Origin: Xanthomonas fragariae
GTDB taxonomy: Bacteria; Pseudomonadota; Gammaproteobacteria; Xanthomonadales; Xanthomonadaceae
Length of the DNA: 64,000 bases
Assembly: GCF_017603965.1 (NCBI RefSeq)
Contig: NZ_CP071955.1
Location: 1,922,001-1,986,000, forward strand
Direction: 5' to 3'
Shown piece after piece: positions 1 through 12,100 of the stretch. The position numbers and the translations under genes were made by a program. The notes beneath the pieces are model-generated. The model saw nothing but the letters and a program-made list of their open reading frames with translations, did no database searches and had not been told where the DNA came from. Position 1 is the first letter of the stretch. Every line of letters begins with the position of its first letter.

Positions 1-1900
1 CAGCAACACGCGCATCGTTGAGTGCGGACTGAAAGCCCAGCGTGCGCTCGACACCATGCACCTGGCCAGCCAGGGTGGGCAGCGATGCGGCAACCTGAGC
101 GTCGGAAGCCGCCAGCAGCGAACCGGTGGCACTGATCAAGCCGCCCAGATTGTCGGTATCGCCCGAGGCCACACGCATATCCAACACCTTGACTAGCATA
201 TCGGCCTGCGTCGCACCGTTGACCACCGACTGCGGGGCACCGGCTGCTTGCGCTTTGGCAGCGGAGGCATTGCGGGTCAGCGTTGCGGTGACGGTGGTTG
301 GATCGTAGGCCAGTGCAGCGGTCCAGAAGAAGTTGTTGGCGTACTGCACGCTGTCGAAGGTGCCCTGCAGGTTGCCGGCCTTGACGATTTTCTCGCTGCT
401 GCCGACGCTGTAGCCAGCCGCTTCCGGCAGTAACAGCAGGTTGCCCTTCAAGCTGGCTTGGCCGGTGACGGTCAAGCCCTTGCCCAATTCGAGAGCGGTG
501 GTACCGGTGGTGTTGACCAGGCTGTAATTACCGTTGATGACGCCGCCGCGCGATTCGAACGTGGCAGAGTTGAGTACGGTGACGTCAGAGCGCAGGCTGC
601 CGGACAGTGCAAGCACGCCGTCGATGACACTGGTTCCGCCGGTGTAAGTATTGTTGCCGCTCAGCGTGAGCTTGCCGGCGCCGCTCTTGGTCAGATCGCC
701 CGTGCCGGAGATATCGTTGCTGAAGGTGCTGTCATAGCCAGCGCCGACGTTGGCCGCCCAAGCGCTGGCAAACTGCCCCGGGCCCTTGATCGCCTTGGCC
801 GCATTGACCAGGCCCCAGCCGTACAGCGCATCCACGCCTGGGTCGCCCAGATCGGTCGCAGTGGTCAGCAAGGTCTGCTGCAGGTTGGAGGCGCTCATCC
901 AGGGATACACGCCCAGCACCTGCGCCGCGACGCCGCTCACTGCGGCAGTGGAGAACGAGGTACCGGCGATCTGGCCCTGAAACTCGGTACTCGCCAAGGC
1001 CGGCACGGTGTAACTGCCCGGTGCCACCAGGCACCACTGCGCAGCGGCGCCGCAATGGTTGGAATAGCTGGTCAGACCGGCCGCATTGCCGACGCTGTCG
1101 ATATTGATCGCACCCACGGCCAGCCAGTTGTTACGCAGGCTGGTTTCCTGCACCGGCGCCGCCGCCGGGTAAGAGGCTTCGGCCGCGCCCTCATTGCCGG
1201 TGGAAGCCACGATCAATGCATCGGCCTGCACCAGCGGGGTCAGCGCGTATTTCCACGCCAACGCAGCGTTCGCACTGCTGGCCGCATCCGCATACGAGGC
1301 ACCGATCGACAAGTTGGCAATCCGCACGCCGGCTGCCGCCAGATCCACCGCTGCGCTGCGGGTCTGCTGCGTGCCGCAGGAATTTTCGGCACAGATGCGC
1401 GCATAGAACAGGTCTGCATCCGGGGCGATGCCACCGGCGAAGCCTTCCTGTGCCGAACCCAGTACCAGTGCCGAGACCACCGTGCCGTGGCCGCGCAAGG
1501 GATTGGACGACGACTCGGGCGTGCCTGGGCTGGCGGTGTAATCGGTAAATCCATCGACCTTGCCAGCAAGCGGCGCGTAGCTGGTGACCAGGTTGTCGTC
1601 CAGCACTGCAAGCTTCACCCCCTGGCCCCTGGCACCGGCCTGTTGCGCTAGATCGGCATTGGTCGACACCAGCAGATTGCTGCCCACGCCCTGGTAGCGA
1701 GGCGGCGCAGGCGTCGGAACCGGCGTGGTCGGAGTCGTAGGTGCAGGCGTAGTCGGAGTCGTAGGTGCAGGTGTGATCGGAGTCGGCGCGATCACGGTGG
1801 TCTGTGGCGCGTCGCTGCGGACGTTGCCGCCGCCACCGCCGCCACAAGCGGTCAGGACAAGGCAGGATGCGATGGTGGTTGCGAGTAGCGAGCGATTCAT
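1..1900 (-). CDS. Subtilisin-like autotransporter serine protease, 3' end outside window
   Basis: The ATG at 1900 opens a 633-codon partial frame running off the left edge. Residues 1-19 form a lipoprotein-type signal ending LVLTAC, followed by six Gly and a Pro/Thr linker (about 37-67) built of PAPTTPTTP repeats. A peptidase S8 domain follows with all three catalytic residues: Asp101 or 102 (AVLDDN), His138 (RGHGT) and Ser315 (GTSFSTAAVSG). After about residue 380 come passenger repeats of the GNNTYTGGT type, typical of autotransporters. The outer-membrane beta-barrel would lie outside the window. Family knowledge: such proteases are secreted by type V and cut surface or host proteins. Substrate unknown. 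Confidence 0.9.
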   Translation of the reverse strand, partial: MNRSLLATTIASCLVLTACGGGGGGNVRSDAPQTTVIAPTPITPAPTTPTTPAPTTPTTPVPTPAPPRYQGVGSNLLVSTNADLAQQAGARGQGVKLAVLDDNLVTSYAPLAGKVDGFTDYTASPGTPESSSNPLRGHGTVVSALVLGSAQEGFAGGIAPDADLFYARICAENSCGTQQTRSAAVDLAAAGVRIANLSIGASYADAASSANAALAWKYALTPLVQADALIVASTGNEGAAEASYPAAAPVQETSLRNNWLAVGAINIDSVGNAAGLTSYSNHCGAAAQWCLVAPGSYTVPALASTEFQGQIAGTSFSTAAVSGVAAQVLGVYPWMSASNLQQTLLTTATDLGDPGVDALYGWGLVNAAKAIKGPGQFASAWAANVGAGYDSTFSNDISGTGDLTKSGAGKLTLSGNNTYTGGTSVIDGVLALSGSLRSDVTVLNSATFESRGGVINGNYSLVNTTGTTALELGKGLTVTGQASLKGNLLLLPEAAGYSVGSSEKIVKAGNLQGTFDSVQYANNFFWTAALAYDPTTVTATLTRNASAAKAQAAGAPQSVVNGATQADMLVKVLDMRVASGDTDNLGGLISATGSLLAASDAQVAASLPTLAGQVHGVERTLGFQSALNDARVA

Positions 1901-3004
1901 AAATTTAGTCAATTCCGGTTTAATTGGCGCAGAGGGCCCTAGCGCCGGCGATTGCCAGCGAGGCATTTTATTTCACGCGTTATTCATTTAAACCGGCGTG
2001 GCTGAATCTCCTAGGAGATGCCCTACGGTTAGCGCGGAAAGTATTTTTATGGATGGATTGATTGCTTGCGAGATCAAATAACGGCGCTATCTACAAACTC
2101 TAAAACATGAATGGACAGTTGCTCTTCAGGAAGAAACTCAATCCATAGGCATTTGCAATTCAATTCATAGCCAAATCGGATTAGAAAGCCCTCAACAGGT
2201 CCGGCAACAGAAAAATGTGATAGCTAACTCTACAATAATCCATCACATTTCTCACGGATCGGAAATCCTGAATGCGACAAAATTCCCAGGGGATCAGGGA
2301 TTCCTGTTCCGGATGTCGGAAAATCCCTCACATTTTGTAGCGAATTCAAGCGCAAGTTAGTCGTTCTAACGGACTCTGCCGCATGAGCGACTGCTTGCCC
2401 TTCCTTATACAAAACGGTCGTGTATATTCGCGACTCCCCATTCCGGGTGTCTTGTATTTACAAGGAGCGTTATGCTAAGCGAGCTTGAGCGCTACTGCGC
2501 ATTGTGCGTCATTCATCGCTTCTGGCATTGCGATGACGCAAATTAATTATCGGCGAATTAATTCGACCTTCGGGACTTTGGAAAAGAGCATGCTGCACCC
2601 CTGGCAACTAGGGGTGGTCGCAGCCGGCCAGCACTCGGTGAGTTATTCAATCCGATTTGAACGGGCGGGCGTGGAATCAATACCCGACAATGTGGGCCGA
2701 TCGTTTCAAGCCCTGGCTGCTGCTTGGGCACGAAAGCGCGGTGTTCCAACCATACCGATGCAAGCCAGGCGCGCATGCAAAAGGCGCCTCTACCGACGTA
2801 AGCTCGCGTTAGATGTGCGTCATGGCCGTCGCCAACTGCGCATGCAGCACACGCAGCGCTGATTGCCGGTTCGCGCTACACACGGATTGATGAAGCGCGC
2901 TCACAAGCGCATCCGTTCCGACGCGCTTGATTGGCCAGTGCCCGTCGCCTGAACGCGTTGTCCGGCCAACCGTTCCCGCCCACGTGCACACGCAATCCCA
3001 TTCC
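1901..3004. other. Intergenic, no supported gene
   Basis: AT-richer than its surroundings. It should hold the promoter of the protease. An inverted repeat AAATGTGAT (2213-2221) / ATCACATTT (2242-2250) could be an operator, and a third CTCACATTT lies near 2329. Short open frames at 2485-2862 show no recognisable domain. The right part (about 2560-2990) may be decayed coding DNA, but I cannot assign it. Confidence 0.5.
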
Positions 3005-3106
3005 GAGGGTCGGCAGGGATTCGTGCGAAAAACAGACAATTCGTAGGCAACCGATTGACTGCTAAAGGCATTCTTCTCGATTTTTTTGGAAGTCACTGCC
3101 GACCCT
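3005..3106. repeat. Palindromic GAGGGTCGGCAGGGATTCGTG repeat, copy at the 3' side of xopAD
   Basis: It begins GAGGGTCGGCAGGGATTCGT and ends with TTTTTTTGGAAGTCACTGCCGACCCTT, so the two ends are inverted copies. The same sequence family occurs at 12582-12758, 25653-26047, 33963-34356, 44125-44185, 47487-47578 and about 61655-61747. It lies 78 bp past the xopAD stop and could act as a bidirectional stem-loop. Confidence 0.8.
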
Positions 3107-3184
3107 TCGCCTGATTGGTCCTGGGCTTATGCCGGTTTGCCGTTCCACTGCGCCTCACACCGCTTGTACTGCCGCGTGCGCCAC

Positions 3185-6100
3185 TTATTCCCAATCGTCG
3201 ATCTCCTCGCAGCCCGGCGGCGCATTCACGCCGCTGAAGGCCGCCTGCGCAGGCGCCTGCAGTTCGCGCTGCCTGGCCTGTGAGGCGGCGTCCTTAAGCT
3301 GCAGCGCAAAGCTGCGCTTGTACAGGTCGTGGAATTGCTCCTTGAGCTTGAAGGTGTCCGGCGTGTGGAACTGGATCTCCCAGAGCGCGCCTTCGGGGCT
3401 GCGCAGCGTGACGTTGACTGCCTTGAATGCCTGCCGGTACCGCATGAACAAGTTGACCAGCTTGACGCGCACATGGCCCTGATCGTCCAGCGAAGCCAGC
3501 ACGCCGCGCAGGCCGGCGGTGAAGTGCCGCGGCTCCAGTACCACGCTATAGCGCAGGGCGTCGTTCATGCCAGCGGCCGCTTCTTCCAGGGTCTTGTGTT
3601 TCAAAGCCATTTGCCGCTCGAATTTTTCCACCAGCGAGCCGGGCGATTTGAATTGATGGCGCATTCCCTCCAGTCGCCCACCATGGAGCTCGGCGGCGCG
3701 CGTCAGCATGTCGGTGACCACGGGCTCCATCTCTCTGGCGCGTGTGAGCAGGGCCTCGGTCGCACGCACGATGTCCTCGTGTTTCACGGCGCGCAGGCGC
3801 TCGGCCGGCGGTGGCGGCGAGTCGATCAGGCCTGCCTGCTGCAGCGCGTGCAGCGCGTCTTGCATGACGCCCGCCGCCATCGTCGGCATGTTCTGCAGGA
3901 GCACCTTGGTCTGCTCGGCGTCGAAGCGGCCCTCGTGCATGGCCCGGGCAGTCGTCTTGCCGTACGGCACGCTGCGTACCCGCTCGGCGAACGCTCGCTC
4001 GGATCGTTCGCAAGACTCCACGATCTTGGCGAACAGCGCTGTGCCGGTGTCGGATTTCAGCGCATCGGTTCCTACCTTAATGGCGATAGTGAACAGGTTG
4101 CGCATGCTCAGTTCCGGCTCGTCGGGGATGAGCCCTGGTTGCCCCTCCGGGAACTGCGCATGCGACAACAGGCACACCGGGTAGTTGTCGAGGATGGCGC
4201 GCAGACGTGCGTCGGCATCGGGCGCGGCCATGTAGGCACGGGCGAGCGTTGGGAACGCTTCAGCCAGCGCGTCGGGCAGGTGCGGCGCCTCGGCTGAGCG
4301 AGCCGTCGCCGGTTCGAGCTCAAGCAGCTGCGCGTGCAGCAGTTCGGCCGCTTCACGCGCCTCTGGCATATGGGCGCGTCCGATCGCTTCGTGCGCCTGG
4401 GCGCGCAGTTGCCCCAACAACACCCGGGGATCTGTGGTCTCGCCGTCGAGCACCTGGCGCAAGCCGTCGCGCAGGTCGCGCTCGATGCCGTCGTAAGTAC
4501 CGAACATCATCTTGCGCGCCATTGCCTCGCGCAGCTGGTCGGGCTGCGCCATGAAGCGCGCCGCCAGGGTGCTGGCCGTGCCCATGACCTGGCCGCCACG
4601 CTGCAGCGACATGATCTCGGACAGCCGCCCGGGCTGGTAGTGGCCGGTGTCTGGGTCGATGGCCGGCGTGGCGGTCTTCGGCGGTTTGAAGGAGCGTGGC
4701 TGGCCGCGCCGCACCTCACGATCGGCCATCTCGCGCGCGATCAGCTCCGCCAGCCTGGGGTAGCCCGCGTACACGAACGCATCGTCACCGTCGGTGTCCA
4801 TGTTGCGCTTGCGCAGCTCCGGGATCGGCAGGGCGCCCATGCGCCCGGGTTCTACGATGTCCTTGAGCCGCAGGCTGCCGGTGCTGAGCATGTCCTGCGG
4901 CACGGCACTGCGGTCGCGTCCGGCCGTCCAGCGCGACAGGGTCTTGAGATCTTCCTTGGAGCAGGCCAGGTCCACGTCGGCGAACTGCGCCGGCCAGTTC
5001 CGCGCCGGCACCACGATGAGCATGCCCTTGCTGTGCAGCATCGCCGGGCCGCTGCCGGCTGCGTCGCCCGAGCTGTCGTCGAAGCCGGTGTAGCTGTACT
5101 GGATGCCGAAGGACTGCGCAAGGAACTCGGCCGTGGCATCGCCCTGCGCTGCGGTAGCGACATGCGCCTGCGGCACCGGCAGCAGGTTCTCCTTGTCGTA
5201 AGGCGGCTTGCCGACCAGCAAGGCGCCGCCGGCGGCATCGAAGGCGCCGCTGCGCTCGCGCGGCAGGTGCACCTTATTGTCGGCGGAGGGCACCGCCCGG
5301 ATTCTCTGGCCCTCGTAGCCGCCGCTGGTGGCCAGCTCGTACAGCGCCAGTTGGCTCAGCTTGGGCGGCAGCGCCTGCAGCCTGCGCCGCATCGCCTCGT
5401 GCGCCTCTTGCAGCGCCGCCTGGTCGCGCGGGAAGTGCTGCAGCGCCTGCGGTGCCAGCCGCGTGGGTCCCTTGTCCTTGGCCAGAAGGTCGCGCTGGGC
5501 TTGGCTGGCCCGGCCGGCCTGCACCGCTTCCCAGGCACAGACGCGCTCACGGAAGGCCGGGATGCGCAGGGCCACCTCCAGCTTCAGAAAGCCGCAGCCA
5601 TCGTTGGGGCACAGCGCCAGGGGGCGCCCGTCGGGGGCTGTGAGCTTGAACGGGTGCGCAGGGCCGCTGACGTCGTCGAAAAAGCCCAGGCGCAGCGTGC
5701 CCTCCACGACGTGGTCGCTCGGCACCATCTCCAGCAGCGAGCGCTGCATGCGCGACCAGTCCTCGCGCTGCGGGGCCAGCTTGGCGATGAGCTTCATCAG
5801 GCTGCTGCCCGGGACGGTGTCGGCATAGCGGATCGCCGGCAGCAGCGACGGCGATGCAGAGGCGCCGGACAGCAGATCGGCGGGGCGGCTCATGTTGCCG
5901 CGCGTGGCGCGGCTGCCGCCGAACATGTCGAAGCGCCAGGGCTCGTCCTGGTAGGTGAGCGTGCGCGCGAGCATGAACGTCGAAATCGATCCCGGCAGCT
6001 GAACCTCCACCAGCGGCAGGCCCGTCAGCCGCGTGAACAGCGAGTAAGGCTTGTCCGTCTCGGCCGCGTTGGTCGACACTTGCTTGCCACGCAGATCGAC

Positions 6101-9100
6101 CACGATGTGGGTGGTGCTGCCAATGCCGGGTGCCGGCACGACGGGCTGGCCGGGTGCCGAACGCATGCCCAGGCGCCCGGCGCCCAGGTCGAAGCGGCTC
6201 GGTGGATGGGCCTGCGCGATCCTTGGCGCCTCCTTGGCCATGCGCCGGTCCAGGGCGTCGAACACCTGGTCGCCCGCCTCGATCTGCGCGATCAGGTTCC
6301 AGCTCATCTCGCCGAGGTCCGCCTCGATGGCCTCGCGCGTGCGCTCGAGCGTCTGGTCGACCCATTGCGCCAGCTGCTCGCGGCGCTGGCGCAATTGCTG
6401 GCGCGCGCCTTCGAGGTGGCGCGGCTTCCATTGCCGGCTCACCACCGCGTAGGTCTTGAGCACCTGGAAGAACGTCAACGCCGGGCAACGCGTGGCGTGC
6501 TGTTCGGTCTGGGCCGATGCACGTGAGCCACCGACTGTGAGGTACGAGTCGATCTTGCGCGCTACGATCGGCTGCAAGGTGTTGAATACGCGCAGGGCGT
6601 GACCGCGATGGCGAGGGGTCAGCTCCGGACTGCGGATCAGCGGCAGCAGGCCCATGCACAGGCTGCCTAGCCCCTCGAGGTTCGTTTCGCGTAATCCATC
6701 GTCGTGCATGAGCGCTGCGACCCGCTCCAGCGCTGGTCGTGCCAGGGGGCGCATCTGGCGATGAAGCTGCGCCGATGAAAGGGCCTTGAAGATCAGCCCG
6801 ATCTCCGAGACCGAAGCGGACGCGAAGCGCTCGCGACGCAGCTCCAGGTGCCCGGCCAGCGCCTGCAGTTTGTCGCTACCCAAGGTTTGGAATTGTTCAT
6901 CGTCCAGGTGCCGCAGACGGGACATCGCGTTGGCCAGCATGGCGAGCCCAATCATCTCGAACTGTTGCCATGGCAGCTCTGTCGAGCCTAAGCACTCGGC
7001 GAGCAGCAATGCTGTCTGGCGACAAGCAGCCCCTCCAAGCGATTTGCTTAGCGCATTGAGCGACAAGACCACGTCCTGCGCTTCCAGTGCGTGTCGCAAA
7101 TCGTGGTCCGTAGCCAGCCGCCCGGCCAAGGCGTCGATGGCCTTCTCGCAGCTCGCGCGTCCGGGCCATTTGCTCAGGGCGTTGAGCGCTTGGCTCACGC
7201 CAATAGGGCGTAGAGCGTTGCGCAAACCGGCATCGTCGGCCAGCCGCGAGGCCAGTGCGCTGGTGGCCTCGCGGCAGTCCGGCGTGTCGGGCCATTTGCT
7301 CAGGGCGTTCAACGCGTTGGCCACGCCTTGCGGATTGAGAGCGTTGCGCAAATCGGGATCGTCGTCGGCCAGCCGCGAGGCCAGTGCGCTGGTGGCCTTT
7401 TGGCAGTCCGGCGTGTCGGGCCATTTGCTCAGTGCGTTCAACGCGTTGGCCACTTCTTGAGGTTTGAGGGCGTTGCGCAAACCGGCATCCTCGGCTAGCC
7501 GAAGGGCCAGAGTGCTGGCGGCCTTCTTGCACGCCGGCGTATCGGGCCATTTGCTCAGGGCGTTCAACACTTGGGCCACGTCTAGCGGTTTGAGGGCGTT
7601 GCGCAAATCGTGGTCTGCAGCCAGCCGCCCGGCCAAGGCGTCGATGGCCTTCGTGCATGCAGGCGTGTCGGGCCATTTGCTCAAGGCGTTGAGCACGTTG
7701 GCCAGGCCTTGCGGGTCGAGGTCTTTGAACAACTCGGGCTCGTTGGCCAGCCGCAAGGCCAGTACGTTGGCGGCGGTCTTGCAGTCCGGTGTGTCGGGCC
7801 ATTTGCTCAGGGCGTTCAACGCATTGGCCACGTGTTGCGGGTCGAGGTCGTTGCGCAATTTGGGCTCGTCGGCCAACCGCAAAGCCAGCGCGCTGGCGGC
7901 GGTTTCGCAGTGTGGCGTGTCGGGCCATTTGCTCAGGGCGTTCAACACCTGGGCCACGTCTAGCGGTTTGAGGGCGTTGCGCAAACCGGGCTCGTTGGCC
8001 AGCCGCAAGGCCAGTACGTTGGCGGCGGTCTTGCAATGCGGTGTGTCGGGCCATTTACTCAGGGCGTTCAACGCGTTGGCCACGCCTTGCGGATTGAGAG
8101 CGTTGCGCAAATCGGGATTGTCGTCGGCCAGCCGCGGAGCCAGAGCGCTGGCGGCCGCCTCGCAGTCCGGCGTGTCGGGCCATTTGCTCAGGGCGTTGAG
8201 CACATTGGCCACGCCTTGCGGGTCGAGGTCGTTGCGCAATTTGGGCTCGGCGGCCAGCCGCGAGGCCAGCGCGTTGGCAGCGGTCTTGCAGTCAGGCATG
8301 TCGGGCCATTTACTCAGGGCGTTCAACACGTGGGCCACGTCTAGCCGATTGAGGGCGTTGCGCAAACCGGCATCGTCGGCCAGCCGCGAGGCCAGCGCGT
8401 TGGCGGCATCTTTGCAATCTGGCGTGTCAGGCCATTTGCTCAGGGCGTTCAACGCGTTGGCCACGCCTTGCGGATTGAGAGCGTTGCGCAAATCGGGATC
8501 GTCGTCGGCCAGCCGCGGGGCCAGCTCGCTGGCGGCGGCCTTGCAGAACGGCGTGTCGGGCCATTTACTCAGTGCGTTAAACACCTGGGCCACGTCTAGC
8601 GGTTTGAGGGTGTTGCGCAAACCGGGCTCGTTGGCCAGCCGCAAGGCCAGCGCGTTGGCGGCATCTTGGCAGTCTGGCGTGTCAGGCCATTTGCTCAGGG
8701 CGTTCAACGCGTTGGCCACGCCTTGCGGATTGAGAGCGTTGCGCAAATCGGGATTGTCGTCGGCCAGCCGCGGGGCCAACTCGCTGGCGGCGGCCTTGCA
8801 GTCAGGCATGTCGGGCCATTTGCTCAGGGCGTTGAGCACATTGGCCACGCCTTGCGGGTCGAGGTCGTTGCGCAATTTGGGCTCGGCGGCCAGCCGCGAG
8901 GCCAGCGCGTTGGCGGCGGTCTTGCAGTCAGGCATGTCGGGCCATTTGCTCAGGGCGTTGAGCGCTTGGGTCACGTCAATAGGACGTAGGGCGTTGCACG
9001 ACCCTGGCTCATCGTCGGCTAGCTGTAGCTCGTCGGCCAGCCGCAAGGCCAGCGCCTTAACGGCGACGGCGCAGAGCGGTGTGTCAGGCCATTTGCTCAG

Positions 9101-12100
9101 AGCGTTGAGCGCGTTCGCGATGTGTTGCCGTTTGAGGGCGTTGCGCAACTCGGGTTCTTTGGCCAGTCGCGAGATCAGTGCGTTGGCGACATCTTTGCAG
9201 ACTGGCGTATCGGGCCATTTGCTCAGGGCGTTGAGCGCGTTCGCTACTTCTTGCGGTTTGAGGGCGTTGCGCAAACCGGGATCGTCGTCGGTCAGCCGCG
9301 AGGCCAGCACGTTGGCGACATCTTTGCAGACCGGCGTGTCGGACCATTTGCCCAGGGCGTTGAGCACGTTGGCCACGCCTTGCTGGTCGAGGTCGTTGCG
9401 CAATTTGGGCTCGTTGGCCAGCCGCAAGGCCAGTACGTTGGCGGCAGTCTTGCAGACCAGCGTGTCGGGCCATTTACTCAGGGCGTTCAACACGTGGGCC
9501 ACGTCTAGCGGATTGAGGGCGTTGCGCAAACCGGGATCGTCGGCCAGCCGCAAGGACAGTACGTTGGCGGCCTTCTTGCAGACCGGCGTGTCGGGCCATT
9601 TGCTCAGGGCGTTCAATACGTGGGCCACGTCTAGCGGATTGAGGGCGTTGCGCAAACCGGGATCGTCGTCGGCCATCCGCGAGGCCAGCGCGTTGGCGGC
9701 ATCTTTGCAATCTGGCGTGTCGGGCCATTTACTCAGGGCGTTAAGCGCATTGGCCACGCCTTGCGGGTCGAGGTCTTTGCGCAATTTGGGCTCGGCGGCC
9801 AGCCGCAAGGACAGCGCGTCGGCGACATCTTTGCAGACCTGCGTGTCGGGCCATTTGCTCAGGGCGTTGAGCGCTTGGGTCACGTCAATAGGGCGGAGGG
9901 CGTTGCACGACCCTGGCTCGTCGGCCAGCCGGAGCTCGTCGGCCAGCCGCAAGGCCAGCGCCTTAACGGCAACAGCGCAGAGCGGTATGTCGGGCCATTT
10001 GCTCAGAGCGTTGAGTGCGTTGGCAATGTGTTGCCGTTTGAGGGCGTTGCGCAATTCGGGCTCGGCGGCCAGTCGCGAGGTCAGTGCGTTGGCGACATCT
10101 TTGCAGACCTGCGTGTTGGGCCATTTGCTCAGGGCGTTGAGCACGTTGGCCACGCCTTGCGGGTCGAGGTCTTTGCGCAACTCGGGCTCGGCGGCCAGCC
10201 GCAAGGACAGCGCGTCGGCGACATCTTTGCAGACCTGCGTGTCGGGCCATTTGCTCAGGGCATTCAGTGCAATGCCCACTTCTTGCGGGTCGAGGTCTTT
10301 GCGCAACTCAGGCTCGGCGGCCAGCCGCGAAGCCAGCGCCTTAACGGCGACGGCGCAGAGCGGTATGTCAGGCCATTTGCTCAGAGCGTTGAGCGCGTTT
10401 GCGATGTATTGCCGTTTGAGGGCGTTGCACAACTCGGGTTCTTCGGCCAGTCGCGAGGCCAGTGCGTTGGCGGCATCTTTGCAGACCGGCGTGTCGGGCC
10501 ATTTGCTCAAAGCGTTCAACGCGCTGGCCACGCCTTGCGGGTCAAGGTCCTTGTACAACTCGGGCTCGTCGGCCAGCCGCAAGGCCAGCGCGTTGGCGGC
10601 TACTTTGCAGTCAGGCGTGTCGGGCCATTTGCTCAGAGCGTTCAACGCGCTGGCCACGCCTTGCGGGTCGAGGTCTTTGCACAACTCGGGCTCGTCGGCC
10701 AGCCGCAAGGCCAGCGCGTTGGCGGCTACTTTGCAGTCAGGCGTGTCGGGCCATTTGCTCAGAGCGTTCAACGCGTTGGCCACGCCTTGGGGGTAGAAGT
10801 CTTTGCACAACTCGGGCTCGTCGACCAGCCGCGCGGCCAGCGCGTTGGCGGCCTTCTCGCAGTCAGGCGTGTCGGGCCATTTACTCAGGGCGTTCAACGC
10901 GTTGGCCACGCCTTGCGGGTCGAGGTCTTTGCACAACTCGGGCTCGTCGGCCAGCCGCAAGGCCAGCGCGTTGGCGGCTACTTTGCAGTCAGGCGTGTCG
11001 GGCCATTTGCTCAGAGCGTTGAGCGCGTTGGCTACTTCTTGCGGTTTGAGGGCGTTGCGCAAATCGGCATGGTTGTCTGCCAGCCGCGAGGCCAGCGCGT
11101 TGGCGGCATTTTTGCAAACCAGCGCGTCGGGCCATTTGCTCAGGGCGTTGAGCGTATTGGCGATGCTCTGCGCATCCATCGCATAACGCAAGCGGCTGTT
11201 GCTGGCGAGCAACTCGGCGAGCGAGTGCGCCATGGACCGGCAGTCCGGGTGATCGAACCACTTGCTGAAGGCATTGAGTGCCAGGCCGATGCCCTTCGCT
11301 TCCAGACACTGCCGGGCCTGGTGGCCACGGTGCAGGTGACGTGCCAGACGAGCCACTGCGTGTTCGCACCTGCCGCTGTTGGTGTTCTTGGCGAAGGCGT
11401 TCAGGAGTAGGACTGACAGGTGGTCATCCAGCCCCAATGGACCATTGGCCTGATCCACCTGTCTGGCGATCCACGCGATTGCATCCATGCACGCTGGCTG
11501 GTTCGGATGCTTGCTCAGCTTGTTGCCTACATGGGCTAGTTGTTTCAGAGATGCACCGTTGAACCACTCGGTCTTATATAGATACTGCGCCGCAAGCTCG
11601 GTGCAACGATCGAGATCGCTGTGCGTTAGGTCTGCGGCCGGCCTTGCATTGCCAATCATCTGAAGATATTTGTCGAGCCACTTCGCGTTGGTTTGCGCGT
11701 GGAAGTTCGAAGCCAGGAAGGGCAAGGCCAGCTTGCAATCCATACGACGCGCCAGCTCGTTGTCCCGTGCCATGGCGACGCACAGGTAAGCGTTGTGCGT
11801 CTGATCTATCCGGCTGTGTGCTTCCAACTGTCGCCGATACCGCTCTCGTTCAGCCTGCAGCCGTTTTTTTGCCGCCGAGTCGAGCCGATGTTCGGCCCGA
11901 TGAAGATCGGCCGTCGTCAGCTCCAAGCCATACCTTGGCCGCTTTGGCTGCCGATACGGCTCTCGCTCTTCCCGCGGTCGTTTTCCTGCCGCCCGTTCGG
12001 ACTTTTGCTCAGTCAGACGAAGATCCGCAGTCGCCTCCAAACCATGCGTTGCTCGTTGTGGCCTACGATGCGACGAAGAGGCGCCGACGTAAGCGGACAC

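Noticed and set aside
458..1651. Plus-strand frame of about 400 codons
   Set aside because: Antisense to the autotransporter protease, whose catalytic motifs are all in the minus frame.
2485..2862. Small gene between the protease and xopAD
   Set aside because: No ribosome site, domain or compositional support; the C-terminal part is arginine-rich nonsense.
4334..6526. 730-codon plus-strand frame
   Set aside because: Antisense shadow of the XopAD unique region in GC-rich DNA.
7464..10796. 1110-codon open frame on the plus strand full of GVSGHLLRAFNALATPCG-like repeats
   Set aside because: It is the exact antisense of the XopAD SKWP repeats; the 126/129-bp period lacks stops in that frame. 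No start signal or family.
7040..11170. Possible CRISPR-like or TALE array
   Set aside because: The units are coding, 126-129 bp, in frame, without spacers or RVD-type 34-residue TALE repeats.
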